DNA of 22,919 bases from Bacteroidales bacterium UBA2939. Its GTDB lineage: Bacteria; Bacteroidota; Bacteroidia; Bacteroidales; P3. A program made the position numbers and the translations under genes. The notes beneath the pieces were generated by a model. That model saw only the letters and a program-made list of their open reading frames with translations, was not told the origin of the DNA and did no database searches. Shown here piece after piece: positions 7,916 to 15,393 of this stretch; position 1 is the first letter of the stretch, and the number at the start of each line of letters is the position of its first letter. The DNA lies in contig DECD01000018.1 in the NCBI GenBank assembly GCA_002349055.1, positions 1 through 22,919 of the forward strand, in the 5' to 3' direction.

Positions 7916-9241
7916 CTATTTTACTGGTTCGAAGTATGTGTCAGGTTTGCCGGGATTGAAGATCTCGTTGCAATACATTACAGTTACCAAATCCTCGGTG
8001 TCACTCAAATTGATAATGTTATGAGTGTAGCCAGGCAGCATGTGGACGGCTTCTATCTTGTCACCATTCACTTCCCATTCAAGCACCTTGCCTTCTGGGT
8101 CATTTAGACTACGTTGCTGAATAAGCCCATGACCTTTCACCACGATGAACTGCTCCCATTTGGTGTTGTGCCAATGTTGGCCCTTGGTAATGCCAGGCTT
8201 GGAAATATTAATCGAAACCTGGCCACAATTCAATGTATGGACCAATTCGGTGAAGCTGCCACGGTCATCCACGTTCATCTTCAACGGGAAAACGACCTTT
8301 TCCTTAGGGAGATAGCTCAGGTAGGTGCTGTAGAGCTTCTTGGCGAAGCTTTTGGCTGGGATTTCAGGAATCATCAGGGTCTGCGGCTGAGCAGCAAAAC
8401 TCTGAAGCAAATTTACTATTTCACCTAATGTTATTTTATGTGTTACTGGACAGTAACAATATCTTCCTTGTTTTGAACACGAATTGCACGAATCTGACGA
8501 ATCATTATTCGTGTCATTAGTGAGATTCGTGGTTGGAATAACTTCGAGGCCGTTGAACTCGCAACGGTGCTCTTCACCACGGAGGCAGGCTATCATTTCA
8601 TCTACCAAGTCATCAATATAGAGCAGTTCCAGTTCCACGCTGGGGTCATTCACGGTATAAGGCAGGTCGTTTGCAAAGGCATTGCAGAAAGTGGCGACTG
8701 CTGAGTTGTAGTTGGGGCGGCACCATTTGCCAAAGAGGTTGGGGAAGCGATAGATTAAGACCCGTGGTCTTAGTTTAGAGTTTAGAGTTGAGAGTTTAGA
8801 GTCAGTTGAAAGTTGAGAGTTGGCAAGTAGAAAGTTTTTCTCATACTCTAAAAAGAGGTCTTCTCCAGCTTTCTTCGAACGGCCATACTCGCTGTTGCCA
8901 AAGCGACCGGTGAGACTGGCCTGCTGGCTGCTGGAGAGCATCACCGGGCACTTATTCCCATGCTTCTTCAATGTATCTAAAAGCGTTGAGGCAAACCCAA
9001 AGTTGCCTTGCATAAACTCTTCCTGATTCTGAGGACGGTTCACGCCAGCAAGGTTGAACACGAAGTCGGCCTTTGCACAGAAGCCGTCCAACAGCGATGG
9101 GTCGGTATCAATATCATACTCGTATATCTCCTCGATGTTCAGGTCGGGAAACCTACGGTCTTTGCCTTCTTGTATATTGCGGAGGTTCGCGCAGAGATTC
9201 CTGCCCACGAATCCCTTCGCTCCTGTTACTAATATCTTCAT
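7916..9241 (-). CDS. capF: CapF-like bifunctional reductase/cupin epimerase, with two repeat-encoded insertions
   Basis: The N-terminal Rossmann/SDR domain has 'TGAKGFVGRNL' (residues 6-16) and the catalytic pair Y119/K123 in 'YGRSKKAGED'. The C-terminal cupin (about 320-441) has 'GITKGQHWHNTKWEQFIVV', as in Staphylococcus CapF. Known CapF epimerises the CapE product at C3 with the cupin and reduces it at C4 with the SDR domain. The protein is 441 residues against about 370 for the family. Most of the excess lies at residues 140-157 (heptamer repeat, 'DSKLSTLNSKL') and about 237-257 (CACGAAT repeat, 'TTNLTNDTNNDSSDSCNS'). Both sit between conserved segments. It would follow CapE directly were it not for the inserted GxxExxY element. 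Confidence 0.92.
   Translation of the reverse strand: MKILVTGAKGFVGRNLCANLRNIQEGKDRRFPDLNIEEIYEYDIDTDPSLLDGFCAKADFVFNLAGVNRPQNQEEFMQGNFGFASTLLDTLKKHGNKCPVMLSSSQQASLTGRFGNSEYGRSKKAGEDLFLEYEKNFLLANSQLSTDSKLSTLNSKLRPRVLIYRFPNLFGKWCRPNYNSAVATFCNAFANDLPYTVNDPSVELELLYIDDLVDEMIACLRGEEHRCEFNGLEVIPTTNLTNDTNNDSSDSCNSCSKQGRYCYCPVTHKITLGEIVNLLQSFAAQPQTLMIPEIPAKSFAKKLYSTYLSYLPKEKVVFPLKMNVDDRGSFTELVHTLNCGQVSINISKPGITKGQHWHNTKWEQFIVVKGHGLIQQRSLNDPEGKVLEWEVNGDKIEAVHMLPGYTHNIINLSDTEDLVTVMYCNEIFNPGKPDTYFEPVK
8474..8534. repeat. CACGAAT/ATTCGTG palindromic repeat inside capF
   Basis: CACGAATTGCACGAAT on the left and ATTCGTG plus a second ATTCGTG on the right form an imperfect hairpin. It is read in frame as 'TTNLTNDTNNDSSDSCNS', unlike family sequence. 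Confidence 0.85.
8771..8834. repeat. Heptamer repeat inside capF
   Basis: Plus-strand AGTTTAGAGTTTAGAG and GAGAGTTTAGAG units are read as 'NSQLSTDSKLSTLNSKL'. Both other minus-strand registers of this tract contain stop codons. Confidence 0.9.
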
Positions 9242-9245
9242 TTCT

Positions 9246-9734
9246 CTACAGATTTAGCAGATTTAACGGATTATTCAAAGTCAAAATTCACAAAACGTTC
9301 GTGTGTCAGCGAGGCTGACCTGAAGTTCACCAATAAGCCTACTTGTTTGTTGGCTGCATGGAGATAATTGATTATCTGTTCACGATTTTCATTATCCAGT
9401 TCAGAGACAGCTTTCAATTCTACGATTACCTTGTCATAACAAATAAAGTCAGCGAAAAAGTCGTGCGCAAGCTTAACTCCCTTATAATTGACAAGCATGT
9501 GCTTTTCACGCTCATAAGGTATTTTTCTTAGTTTAAACTCAACTTCTAATGCATCTTGATACACCTTCTCGCTGAAGCTCCTACCCAGAGTATTATGGAC
9601 TTCCATGCAAGCACCTATTATGGCATAGGTCTCATGCTTCAGCACCATCTTCTCACTCTTGCCTGTCAGTCCGTACTCTTTAAGTAAGTCCATACTGTGG
9701 ATTTAGAAATCTGTTTAATCCGTGTAATCTGTAG
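9246..9734 (-). mobile_element. GxxExxY element with imperfect terminal inverted repeats
   Basis: The left end reads CTACAGATTTAGCAGATT on the plus strand. The right end, read on the minus strand, is CTACAGATTACACGGATT. The first nine bases are identical and the remainder are related CAGATT/CGGATT modules. The unit starts 4 bases after the capF start codon and ends 2 bases before the capE stop codon. It therefore fills the junction exactly. No target duplication is evident. Confidence 0.75.
9271..9693 (-). CDS. GxxExxY protein (PD-(D/E)XK-like nuclease fold)
   Basis: The 140-residue protein belongs to the GxxExxY family. The signature is 'LGRSFSEKVYQDAL' (G37, E42, Y45). A PD-(D/E)XK-like active site is formed by D82 in 'ADFICYD' and E92/K94 in 'VELKA'. 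The C-terminus has the usual 'QIINYLHAANKQVGLLVNF'. The biochemical function of the family is not established. The gene with its flanks fills the capE-capF junction completely, bordered by AT-rich inverted repeats beginning CTACAGATT. That placement suggests a selfish insertion rather than a capsule function. Confidence 0.92.
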   Translation of the reverse strand: MDLLKEYGLTGKSEKMVLKHETYAIIGACMEVHNTLGRSFSEKVYQDALEVEFKLRKIPYEREKHMLVNYKGVKLAHDFFADFICYDKVIVELKAVSELDNENREQIINYLHAANKQVGLLVNFRSASLTHERFVNFDFE

Positions 9735-9736
9735 CG

Positions 9737-10792
9737 TTATACGAGGTTGGGGATGCCGTTGAGTTCGTTCTGAATATACGTCAACGAGGCAATTTTAGCC
9801 TTGGTCTCTTCGAGGTTCAGCCGCTTCGTGTTATTGCTGTTGAACTCCTCGATGGTCGCCCGCTTCACGTCGCCTTCCTTGAAGAACTTGTCGTAGTTCA
9901 GGTCGCGATTGTCGGCCGGGACTGCGTAGAAATTGCCCATGTCGATGGCCTTGGCGGCTTCCTCCTTGGTGAGCAGGGTCTCGTACATCTTCTCACCATG
10001 GCGGATACCGATGACGCGAATCTCCGGGGTGTTAGGAGCCTGATGCTTGAACAGCTCCACCACGGCTTCGGCCTGCGTCTGGATGGTGCAAGCCGGGGCT
10101 TTCTGAACCATAATATCACCATTATTGCCATGCTCGAAAGCAAAGAGAACGAGGTCAACAGCTTCCTCAAGGCTCATAATGAATCGGGTCATGCTGGGCT
10201 CGGTGATGGTGATGGGATTGCCCTTGCGGATCTGGTCAATCCAAAGCGGAATCACACTGCCACGTGAGCACATCACGTTGCCATAACGAGTGCAGCAGAT
10301 TTTGGTGTTACCTGAAAGACGGCTCTTGGCCACGGCAATCTTCTCCTCTATGGCCTTGGTGATACCCATGGCGTTGATAGGATATGCGGCCTTGTCAGTA
10401 CTGAGACAAATTACACATTTAACACCAGCATCAATGGCAGCATCCAAGGTGTTGTCCGTTCCCATCACGTTGGTTTTCACAGCCTCCATTGGGAAAAATT
10501 CACAACTCGGCACCTGCTTGAGGGCCGCGGCATGGAACACATAATCAACGCCTTTCATAGCGTATTTCAACGTGCTCTTGTTGCGCACATCGCCAATGTA
10601 AAACTTAATCTTGTTGGCCACCTCAGGCATACGTGCCTGGAAGTCGTGGCGCATATCGTCCTGTTTCTTTTCGTCACGGCTGAAAATACGGATTTCTCCA
10701 ATATCAGTACGGAGAAAACGGTTTAATACTGCATTACCAAAACTGCCTGTGCCTCCAGTAATCAGGAGGACTTTGTCTTTGAATACTGACAT
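9737..10792 (-). CDS. capE: UDP-GlcNAc 4,6-dehydratase/5-epimerase (CapE/FnlA type)
   Basis: The enzyme starts UDP-N-acetyl-L-fucosamine synthesis from UDP-GlcNAc. The protein has 351 residues, normal for the family. The NAD(P) site is 'TGGTGSFGN' (residues 12-20). 'FSRDEKKQDDMRHDF' is a CapE/FnlA hallmark, and 'LSTDKAAYPINAMGITK' gives S131 and the M142-x3-K146 pair, where Met replaces the usual SDR Tyr as in CapE and FlaA1. The start is set by 'MSVFKDKVLLITGG'. It is the first gene of the left-hand sugar operon, with a repeat-rich 319-base leader. Two bases after its stop codon the GxxExxY element begins. Confidence 0.95.
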   Translation of the reverse strand: MSVFKDKVLLITGGTGSFGNAVLNRFLRTDIGEIRIFSRDEKKQDDMRHDFQARMPEVANKIKFYIGDVRNKSTLKYAMKGVDYVFHAAALKQVPSCEFFPMEAVKTNVMGTDNTLDAAIDAGVKCVICLSTDKAAYPINAMGITKAIEEKIAVAKSRLSGNTKICCTRYGNVMCSRGSVIPLWIDQIRKGNPITITEPSMTRFIMSLEEAVDLVLFAFEHGNNGDIMVQKAPACTIQTQAEAVVELFKHQAPNTPEIRVIGIRHGEKMYETLLTKEEAAKAIDMGNFYAVPADNRDLNYDKFFKEGDVKRATIEEFNSNNTKRLNLEETKAKIASLTYIQNELNGIPNLV

Positions 10793-10833
10793 TATATTTC
10801 TATTTAGTTATTATTATCGTTTTTTTGATTAAT

Positions 10834-10882
10834 CCATGGAAGACCTTTCAGCCCCTTGAGCGGCACCGGCTGCGCGATACTT
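10834..10882. repeat. Dispersed repeat B (GGAAGACC family), capE leader
   Basis: It shares GGAAGACCTTTCAGCCCC, then CCGGCTGCGCG, with copy A. It lies 42-90 bases upstream of the capE start, in the same orientation relative to the gene as copies A and D. Confidence 0.82.
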
Positions 10883-11017
10883 ATGGTTCAGTGTTCAGGG
10901 TTCATGATTAATGGTTCACGATTACTGGTTCAGGGTTCAGGGTTCATGATTCATGGTGAATGGTGAAGAGTGAACGATTCATATACTTATTAATCACTAT
11001 TCTGATGCCATAATTAC

Positions 11018-11083
11018 GTAGCCGTAAGGAGCAACAGACTGCGCGTAAGATCTGATAACTCCAAGATGCCGCCATTATTTCGG
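11018..11083. repeat. Dispersed repeat C (GGAAGACC family, diverged)
   Basis: Only the distal half is recognisable: CTGCGCGTAAGA, ATGCCGCC and TATTT match copy A. It adjoins the palindrome after the four-helix-bundle gene. Confidence 0.55.
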
Positions 11084-11111
11084 TTCACGATTCATGGTGA
11101 ATGGTGAACGG
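11082..11111. repeat. Palindromic GGTTCACG repeat after the four-helix-bundle gene
   Basis: GGTTCACGATTCATGG followed by TGAATGGTGAAC forms an imperfect palindrome and ends at the stop codon of the four-helix-bundle gene. Confidence 0.8.
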
Positions 11112-11609
11112 TTATTTCTTTTTTACCTTCTCATTCATTGTCTTTACTATCGATGTTAATATCTTGAGGATACGGGTGCTATCTATATTCAAAGATTCAA
11201 ACTGCTTATCATCTAAATAGCCATTGTCGTGCAAGAGATTCAGCCAGTAGTCGCTTTCATCAGCCTCTTTGTAGGCTATGCTCATCTTACTCAGGAAGTC
11301 GGCATCGCTTTGGGCGTGTTTCGATTCACGGACGTTGGCTCCTACAGACGTACCACTACGATAAAGTTGCTTTGACTGCGTATATTCTTTGTATTCTGCA
11401 TCTTCGGTTAAGTACTGAAACAGTCTGGTTATACGGCACGCAAAGTCGTAACTCAATTCATGTATCCCAGCTTTCTGCTTATCTTCTTCGGACATCAAAG
11501 GAGCTAACTTGCCACGCTTGGGTTTATACGTCGGTTTGGTTTCACTCTGCTTAGATCGTGAACCCTGAACCTTGAACCGTGAACCAGAAGTTGTTTTCTT
11601 TCCGTCCAT
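11112..11609 (-). CDS. Four-helix-bundle protein (23S rRNA intervening-sequence protein family)
   Basis: The protein has 165 residues. Residues about 48-160 match the family closely: 'ELSYDFACRITRLFQYL', 'QSKQLYRSGTSVGANVRESK', 'FLSKMSIAYKEADESDYWL', 'LLHDNGYLDDKQFESL'. These proteins were first found inside intervening sequences of 23S rRNA and are widespread as solo genes; their role is unknown. The N-terminus is odd: residues 8-20 ('SGSRFKVQGSRSK') are translated from the GGTTCA-type repeat at 11554-11585. A start at M39 (position 11495) is therefore possible. A related palindromic repeat lies directly after the stop codon. It begins 6 bases after the DUF4435 gene. Confidence 0.9.
   Translation of the reverse strand: MDGKKTTSGSRFKVQGSRSKQSETKPTYKPKRGKLAPLMSEEDKQKAGIHELSYDFACRITRLFQYLTEDAEYKEYTQSKQLYRSGTSVGANVRESKHAQSDADFLSKMSIAYKEADESDYWLNLLHDNGYLDDKQFESLNIDSTRILKILTSIVKTMNEKVKKK
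11554..11585. repeat. GGTTCA-type repeat in the 5' part of the four-helix-bundle gene
   Basis: On the minus strand GGTTCACGGTTCAAGGTTCA continues with GGGTTCACGATC. It shares GGTTCACG plus TTCA with the repeat at 11082 in opposite orientation, so the gene body is bracketed by inverted copies. It encodes 'SGSRFKVQGSRSK'. Confidence 0.82.
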
Positions 11610-11615
11610 CTTTCT

Positions 11616-12536
11616 TTATGCAGCAATACGGGTCAAGTAGTCAATCAATGCTTGCTCCGTATCTGCAAACGGTGACAAAATAGAAAGAATATTGTCGTAA
11701 CTAATTGTAATTTTACGGTAATACGCCGTTAGTGAAGGAGTGTTTTTCAATTGCAATAAGAGGTTATCGATATACTCATACATAAAGCTCAACCCATACT
11801 TGCCTCTATGATTTTTAAGCAAATCAATTCGAAGATATTCTTCCGCCTTCGAAAGTTCTTCAACAGTCACAGGATATTTTATTGTATCGTACTTCTCATC
11901 AATGTTAGCCATTGTATAATGCTGTAAAACGTCCTTTGTGTCATAGTCAAACAACACAAACCCCTTAGGCATCTTCTTGTCCAAGCATATATCTTTGTTG
12001 ACTTTGCCATATTTACGCTTAACTGCGCAATACCACGTGTTAAACAACAAGATTGCATTAAAATACTTTTGTCGCATCAATCGGTAATCGTCCATTATTG
12101 ATGCAAGCATCGGATCGCCAGTATGAAAGTTGAGCATCTGTTTCAAGAAAGACTCCATACAACTATCTGTCAAGTAGTAATTCTCGATTGAATATCCACT
12201 TGTCACATAAAAGTTCTCAAGAACAGGTTCCTCGTTTAAATCAAAATCTTTATCAACGAAAAAACCTTTGCAATACTTGTCGTATTCAGGCTTGGTCACC
12301 AACATTTTATACACAGCCATTACTTTTTCCTTCCCATTGCACCTGATTGGCTCAATAGAGCGGTTGACATATCGAAGCAAACGAGGGTAATAGTAGTCGT
12401 TGTCTTGCCCTTCATAAAATACAAATAATGCTTCTGGATTACACACCACCGCATGATTGAAATCCATAAATGCCGCGTTAACAGATTTGTCACGCACGGC
12501 TATTAATTCATCAACAGTAAAAGCCGTAGGTGTCAT
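11616..12536 (-). CDS. DUF4435 (TOPRIM-like) protein, candidate AriB of a PARIS-like system
   Basis: The protein has 306 residues. The family blocks are 'FVFYEGQDNDYYYPRL' (E42, D45, D47), 'GFFVDKDFDL' (D95, D97) and 'YSIENYYL' (115-122). This acidic pattern is that of DUF4435, a TOPRIM-related metal-binding fold. In the PARIS phage-defence system, AriB is a DUF4435 toxin nuclease released by the AAA ATPase AriA when a phage trigger is sensed. The ATG overlaps the TGA of the ATPase gene in an ATGA, so the two are translationally coupled. Gene order, size and domains match AriA-AriB. Other ATPase plus DUF4435 pairs exist, so PARIS is a likely but not proven identity. Confidence 0.82.
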   Translation of the reverse strand: MTPTAFTVDELIAVRDKSVNAAFMDFNHAVVCNPEALFVFYEGQDNDYYYPRLLRYVNRSIEPIRCNGKEKVMAVYKMLVTKPEYDKYCKGFFVDKDFDLNEEPVLENFYVTSGYSIENYYLTDSCMESFLKQMLNFHTGDPMLASIMDDYRLMRQKYFNAILLFNTWYCAVKRKYGKVNKDICLDKKMPKGFVLFDYDTKDVLQHYTMANIDEKYDTIKYPVTVEELSKAEEYLRIDLLKNHRGKYGLSFMYEYIDNLLLQLKNTPSLTAYYRKITISYDNILSILSPFADTEQALIDYLTRIAA

Positions 12537-13921
12537 GATTTAACATATTCGTTCATACCGGTTGTGAATTCCTGCAACTCGTTCTCAAAAATGAATGGCG
12601 AATGGGTCACAGCAAAAAGGAAATCGCAATTGGGCGACTTCGCGACATCGGGCAACAATTTGCGTTGCCAAAATATGGACAACGACAACTCCGGTTCATC
12701 TATAAGCACTATGAAATGACTTTGAGGGTCAAAATAGATGGTTGCGAACAAGGCTATCAATTGTTTCTCACCCGAGCTAAGCAAATCCAAATCCAACACC
12801 TCCTGTATCGGGCCTGAATTTTCGGTCGATTCCAAGTCCAAACTCAACTCGGCTTCATTATAGGAAAACTGCTTGTCTTTCAAATAAGCATTGCATATTT
12901 CCACAAAAGCCTTGATGCTACGGTCGTACAACTCGTATGAATTGTATATATCTTTCAGACGGGTCAACAAATAGAGCAGAAATTTGTTCTCCTCGTTGTA
13001 AATTTCGCGCGTCGAAATCTTGCGAAGCACTTCGGTCTGTTCCTTGGGCGACAACCCAACTTGACTCTTGTTAATGATGGCTTCTATCTTCTCATTATCT
13101 CCCTCTTCAAGAGTTATTGTTTCAGAAATACCTGCTATCTGCTTCTTCAACAAATCGACCGACATAGTATCAAGCTCTTTACGGGATATATCTGATATAC
13201 GTCTGAGAATACGGTCGCGTTGTTTCTTGATGTCAGACATGCCTGAATGGACAGCCTCAGACAGTTCCTCCACAAAAGAGGATTCCAAATCAAGCCCCCT
13301 TAATCGATAACTATCGTTAATACGGTTTCTTCGCTCACGGAGCATAGCTCGAACATCTTTTTCTATCCTTCGATATGTCGGGAAATATAATATGCGCAGA
13401 TGCAACTCTTCCATTGTTTTCTGGAAGTCATTGATTTGGTTGATTTCGGCCCGATCAACAACAATGCATGTTATAACATCCAGAATATACTCGCTCGGGG
13501 CTTTAAAACTTAAGTCCTTTGTTTCCAAATAATCAAGTACATCCTGCATTTTAGCCATTTCTTCCTTACCCGAACGTATAATTTCCTGAAGATTCTTAAC
13601 ATCGTCTTCACTGAGCAGTTGGGATATTGACTGATATAAACCCATCCGGCGAATTCTTCTTTCTTTCGCATGAAGATAGGTTTTAATCTCGTCTTTGGAG
13701 AATGTAAATTGCTTGCCCTGCAACGAGATATCAATGCGCGAGAAAATGATATTGACAAGATTTTTGAAATCACAACTCAGCAAATAGTTCAATGCATTGA
13801 GTATCGTTGTCTTTCCAAGGCCGTTCTCACCAATATATATTTGTGTTTTGCTTTTGAAGACAAGGTCAACGTCTTTCTTGCCGAAAAGCCCTTTTATGCT
13901 AAAACTCTCAATAACTGGCAT
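12533..13921 (-). CDS. ABC-type AAA ATPase (OLD/SMC-like), candidate AriA of a PARIS-like system
   Basis: The protein has 462 residues. Walker A is 'GENGLGKTT' (31-39), preceded by the SMC/OLD-like 'IESFSIKGLFGKKDVDLVF'. Charged and helical sequence with coiled-coil character fills about 90-330. The ABC signature is 'LSSGEKQLIALFA' (from about 381), Walker B is 'FIVLIDEPELSLS' (from about 403), and the switch His is in 'FAVTHSPFIFEN' (H440). There is no C-terminal TOPRIM; that role could be filled by the coupled DUF4435 protein. This is the domain plan of AriA, the sensor scaffold of PARIS. Four bases separate it from the HNH gene upstream. Confidence 0.85.
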   Translation of the reverse strand: MPVIESFSIKGLFGKKDVDLVFKSKTQIYIGENGLGKTTILNALNYLLSCDFKNLVNIIFSRIDISLQGKQFTFSKDEIKTYLHAKERRIRRMGLYQSISQLLSEDDVKNLQEIIRSGKEEMAKMQDVLDYLETKDLSFKAPSEYILDVITCIVVDRAEINQINDFQKTMEELHLRILYFPTYRRIEKDVRAMLRERRNRINDSYRLRGLDLESSFVEELSEAVHSGMSDIKKQRDRILRRISDISRKELDTMSVDLLKKQIAGISETITLEEGDNEKIEAIINKSQVGLSPKEQTEVLRKISTREIYNEENKFLLYLLTRLKDIYNSYELYDRSIKAFVEICNAYLKDKQFSYNEAELSLDLESTENSGPIQEVLDLDLLSSGEKQLIALFATIYFDPQSHFIVLIDEPELSLSIFWQRKLLPDVAKSPNCDFLFAVTHSPFIFENELQEFTTGMNEYVKS

Positions 13922-13925
13922 AACA

Positions 13926-14267
13926 TTATGAATTAAGCTTCCAATACTTCTCTTGCTCTACATTATTTTGGCCATCGGCAGTAACAGCAGTAGTCCAACG
14001 TGGATAATCATCACCTTTTTTCACGTTGTTTTGCCACTGAAGAGGCAGGTAATTGTCCATTTCTTCTTCGCCGCCTTGGGCTAAAGGCTTAAGATGGTCA
14101 ATTTCCCATCCATACTGTGAATTACGATTACCATAATCGGCATAACGAATCCATGCGCCAGCATAGTCTTGGCGAAAAATATCCTTATTCACGCCCTCCA
14201 CTGGTGTAGCTTTTCTCCAAACCTCAGCTTTCTCGTTATCAGAAAATATTTTTTTTGTTTCTGCCAT
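13926..14267 (-). CDS. Small HNH endonuclease
   Basis: The protein has 113 residues. The beta-beta-alpha-metal motif reads 'YGWEIDHLKPLAQGG' (D57, H58), then 'DNYLPLQWQNNVKKGD' (N72, W78, N80-81). A typical 'RQDYAGAWIRYADYG' segment precedes it. The protein has no other domain. Solo HNH proteins of this type are common in Bacteroidales and their role is unknown. It is the first gene of an operon with the AAA ATPase and DUF4435 genes, 4 bases from the ATPase start. It could be an additional effector of that defence unit, or a passenger. Confidence 0.85.
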   Translation of the reverse strand: MAETKKIFSDNEKAEVWRKATPVEGVNKDIFRQDYAGAWIRYADYGNRNSQYGWEIDHLKPLAQGGEEEMDNYLPLQWQNNVKKGDDYPRWTTAVTADGQNNVEQEKYWKLNS

Positions 14268-14343
14268 AATTCTTCTATAGTTAGGTTATTTCAACGTGCT
14301 TATTTCTTATTTATTGTTTCCCGTTTATTGTTTCTTCGTTTAC

Positions 14344-15387
14344 CTATTCTTCCTTCTTGAAATACAACTGGTAATACTCCATCCCCGTCTCTTCGTCGTA
14401 GCCCTTCTTAATCAGACCCTCGCCGCCATGCACATAGATGTGGAAGTTGCGGTCGAGCTTGATGACGCTCTTCATGGAGCGTTGCGACTTCTTCACGGCA
14501 CTTTCCGAAATGGCGAAGCTCTCGGCAGGCTCCAAATCATTCTTGGCCATATAGTCATCCACATACTGCCCAAAGCCGGCTGAAAGCGACTCGTCGCCCA
14601 TCACCTGCTGGTTGAAGTCGTCCATGGCGAAGGTGTCGTTCTCCTTGAAGTAACGCAGGGCTTTGTCCATGAGCTCTGCCTGCTCGCCCCGCGACACCTC
14701 CTGCGTGGCAGGCAGCTCCTTGATGATGAAAGCTTTGGTGGCATTGAGGAAGGTTCGCGTGTGCTGATACTCATCGGCACAGGGTTTGGCCTGCAAGAAA
14801 TCATCCACCCAATATTTGGCCTCGGTGCGGTTGATGTTGTCGATGATGGCTATGCGGTAGCCCTCGTCAGCATCGGTGTTGAAAATCAGGGCGGCTTTGT
14901 CCACATGCTTCAAATCCAGTCCTTGCAGGGTGGTGATATGGGCATTGTCGGCCTCGCACACCACTGAGAGAAAACTGGTCGGGTTCTCGCACTTGTAGAG
15001 GCCCACGGCATCGGTCACATAGCCATTGATTTGGCAGTCGGTGAAATAGGCCACAATGAAGTCGCCGCACTTGATGCCGGGATGCTCGCTATGCTCATAC
15101 AACACCTTGGCGAGGTTCTGCGACTGCTCTACTATGCTTTGCGGGTCGGCAAACAGCCTGCCCACGCAAGTACAAGCCTCGTTGAACTGCAAGCCTAACT
15201 CATGGTGGAAGCAGAAGGTCTCGCCCTCCTTGAACGACGAGAGACAATAGGTGAAAAGGTTCTTCAGCGAAGCCTCGTCGAGCTGCAACGGCTCACCTGA
15301 AAGCACGATGCCCTCGGCGGCGGCCTTGCTACCGATATGGTGCAGGCAGGCTTGCTGGAGTTGAGTTATTTCTGTTATAAAAGCCAT
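14344..15387 (-). CDS. Nucleoid-associated protein (NdpA/YejK family)
   Basis: The protein has 347 residues and resembles the 37-kDa nucleoid-associated family, which binds DNA or nucleoid components. Supporting blocks are 'HHIGSKAAAEGIVLS' near the N-terminus, 'DFIVAYFTDCQ', 'HVDKAALIFNTDADEGYRIA', 'FLNATKAFIIKE', 'KALRYFKENDTFAMDDFNQQ' and the C-terminal 'KLDRNFHIYVHGGEGLIKKG'. It is the last gene of a tight three-gene run with a small membrane protein (6-base gap) and an unknown protein. Because it is packed with a membrane protein next to a defence operon, I suspect a defence role rather than housekeeping. That is inference. Confidence 0.82.
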   Translation of the reverse strand: MAFITEITQLQQACLHHIGSKAAAEGIVLSGEPLQLDEASLKNLFTYCLSSFKEGETFCFHHELGLQFNEACTCVGRLFADPQSIVEQSQNLAKVLYEHSEHPGIKCGDFIVAYFTDCQINGYVTDAVGLYKCENPTSFLSVVCEADNAHITTLQGLDLKHVDKAALIFNTDADEGYRIAIIDNINRTEAKYWVDDFLQAKPCADEYQHTRTFLNATKAFIIKELPATQEVSRGEQAELMDKALRYFKENDTFAMDDFNQQVMGDESLSAGFGQYVDDYMAKNDLEPAESFAISESAVKKSQRSMKSVIKLDRNFHIYVHGGEGLIKKGYDEETGMEYYQLYFKKEE

Positions 15388-15393
15388 TGTTCT

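Larger units (their letters stand above)
10793..11111. repeat. Non-coding spacer rich in GGTTCA repeats
   Basis: This 319-base stretch has no gene. It holds dispersed repeat B, a long run of GGTTCA/GGTTCATGATT units (about 10884-10980), dispersed repeat C and the palindrome at 11082. It includes the capE leader, but I found no clear promoter box. Confidence 0.8.

Noticed and set aside
9898..10170. Minus-strand frame of 90 residues inside capE
   Set aside because: It is an out-of-frame shadow with Arg/Pro-rich composition inside a well-supported gene.
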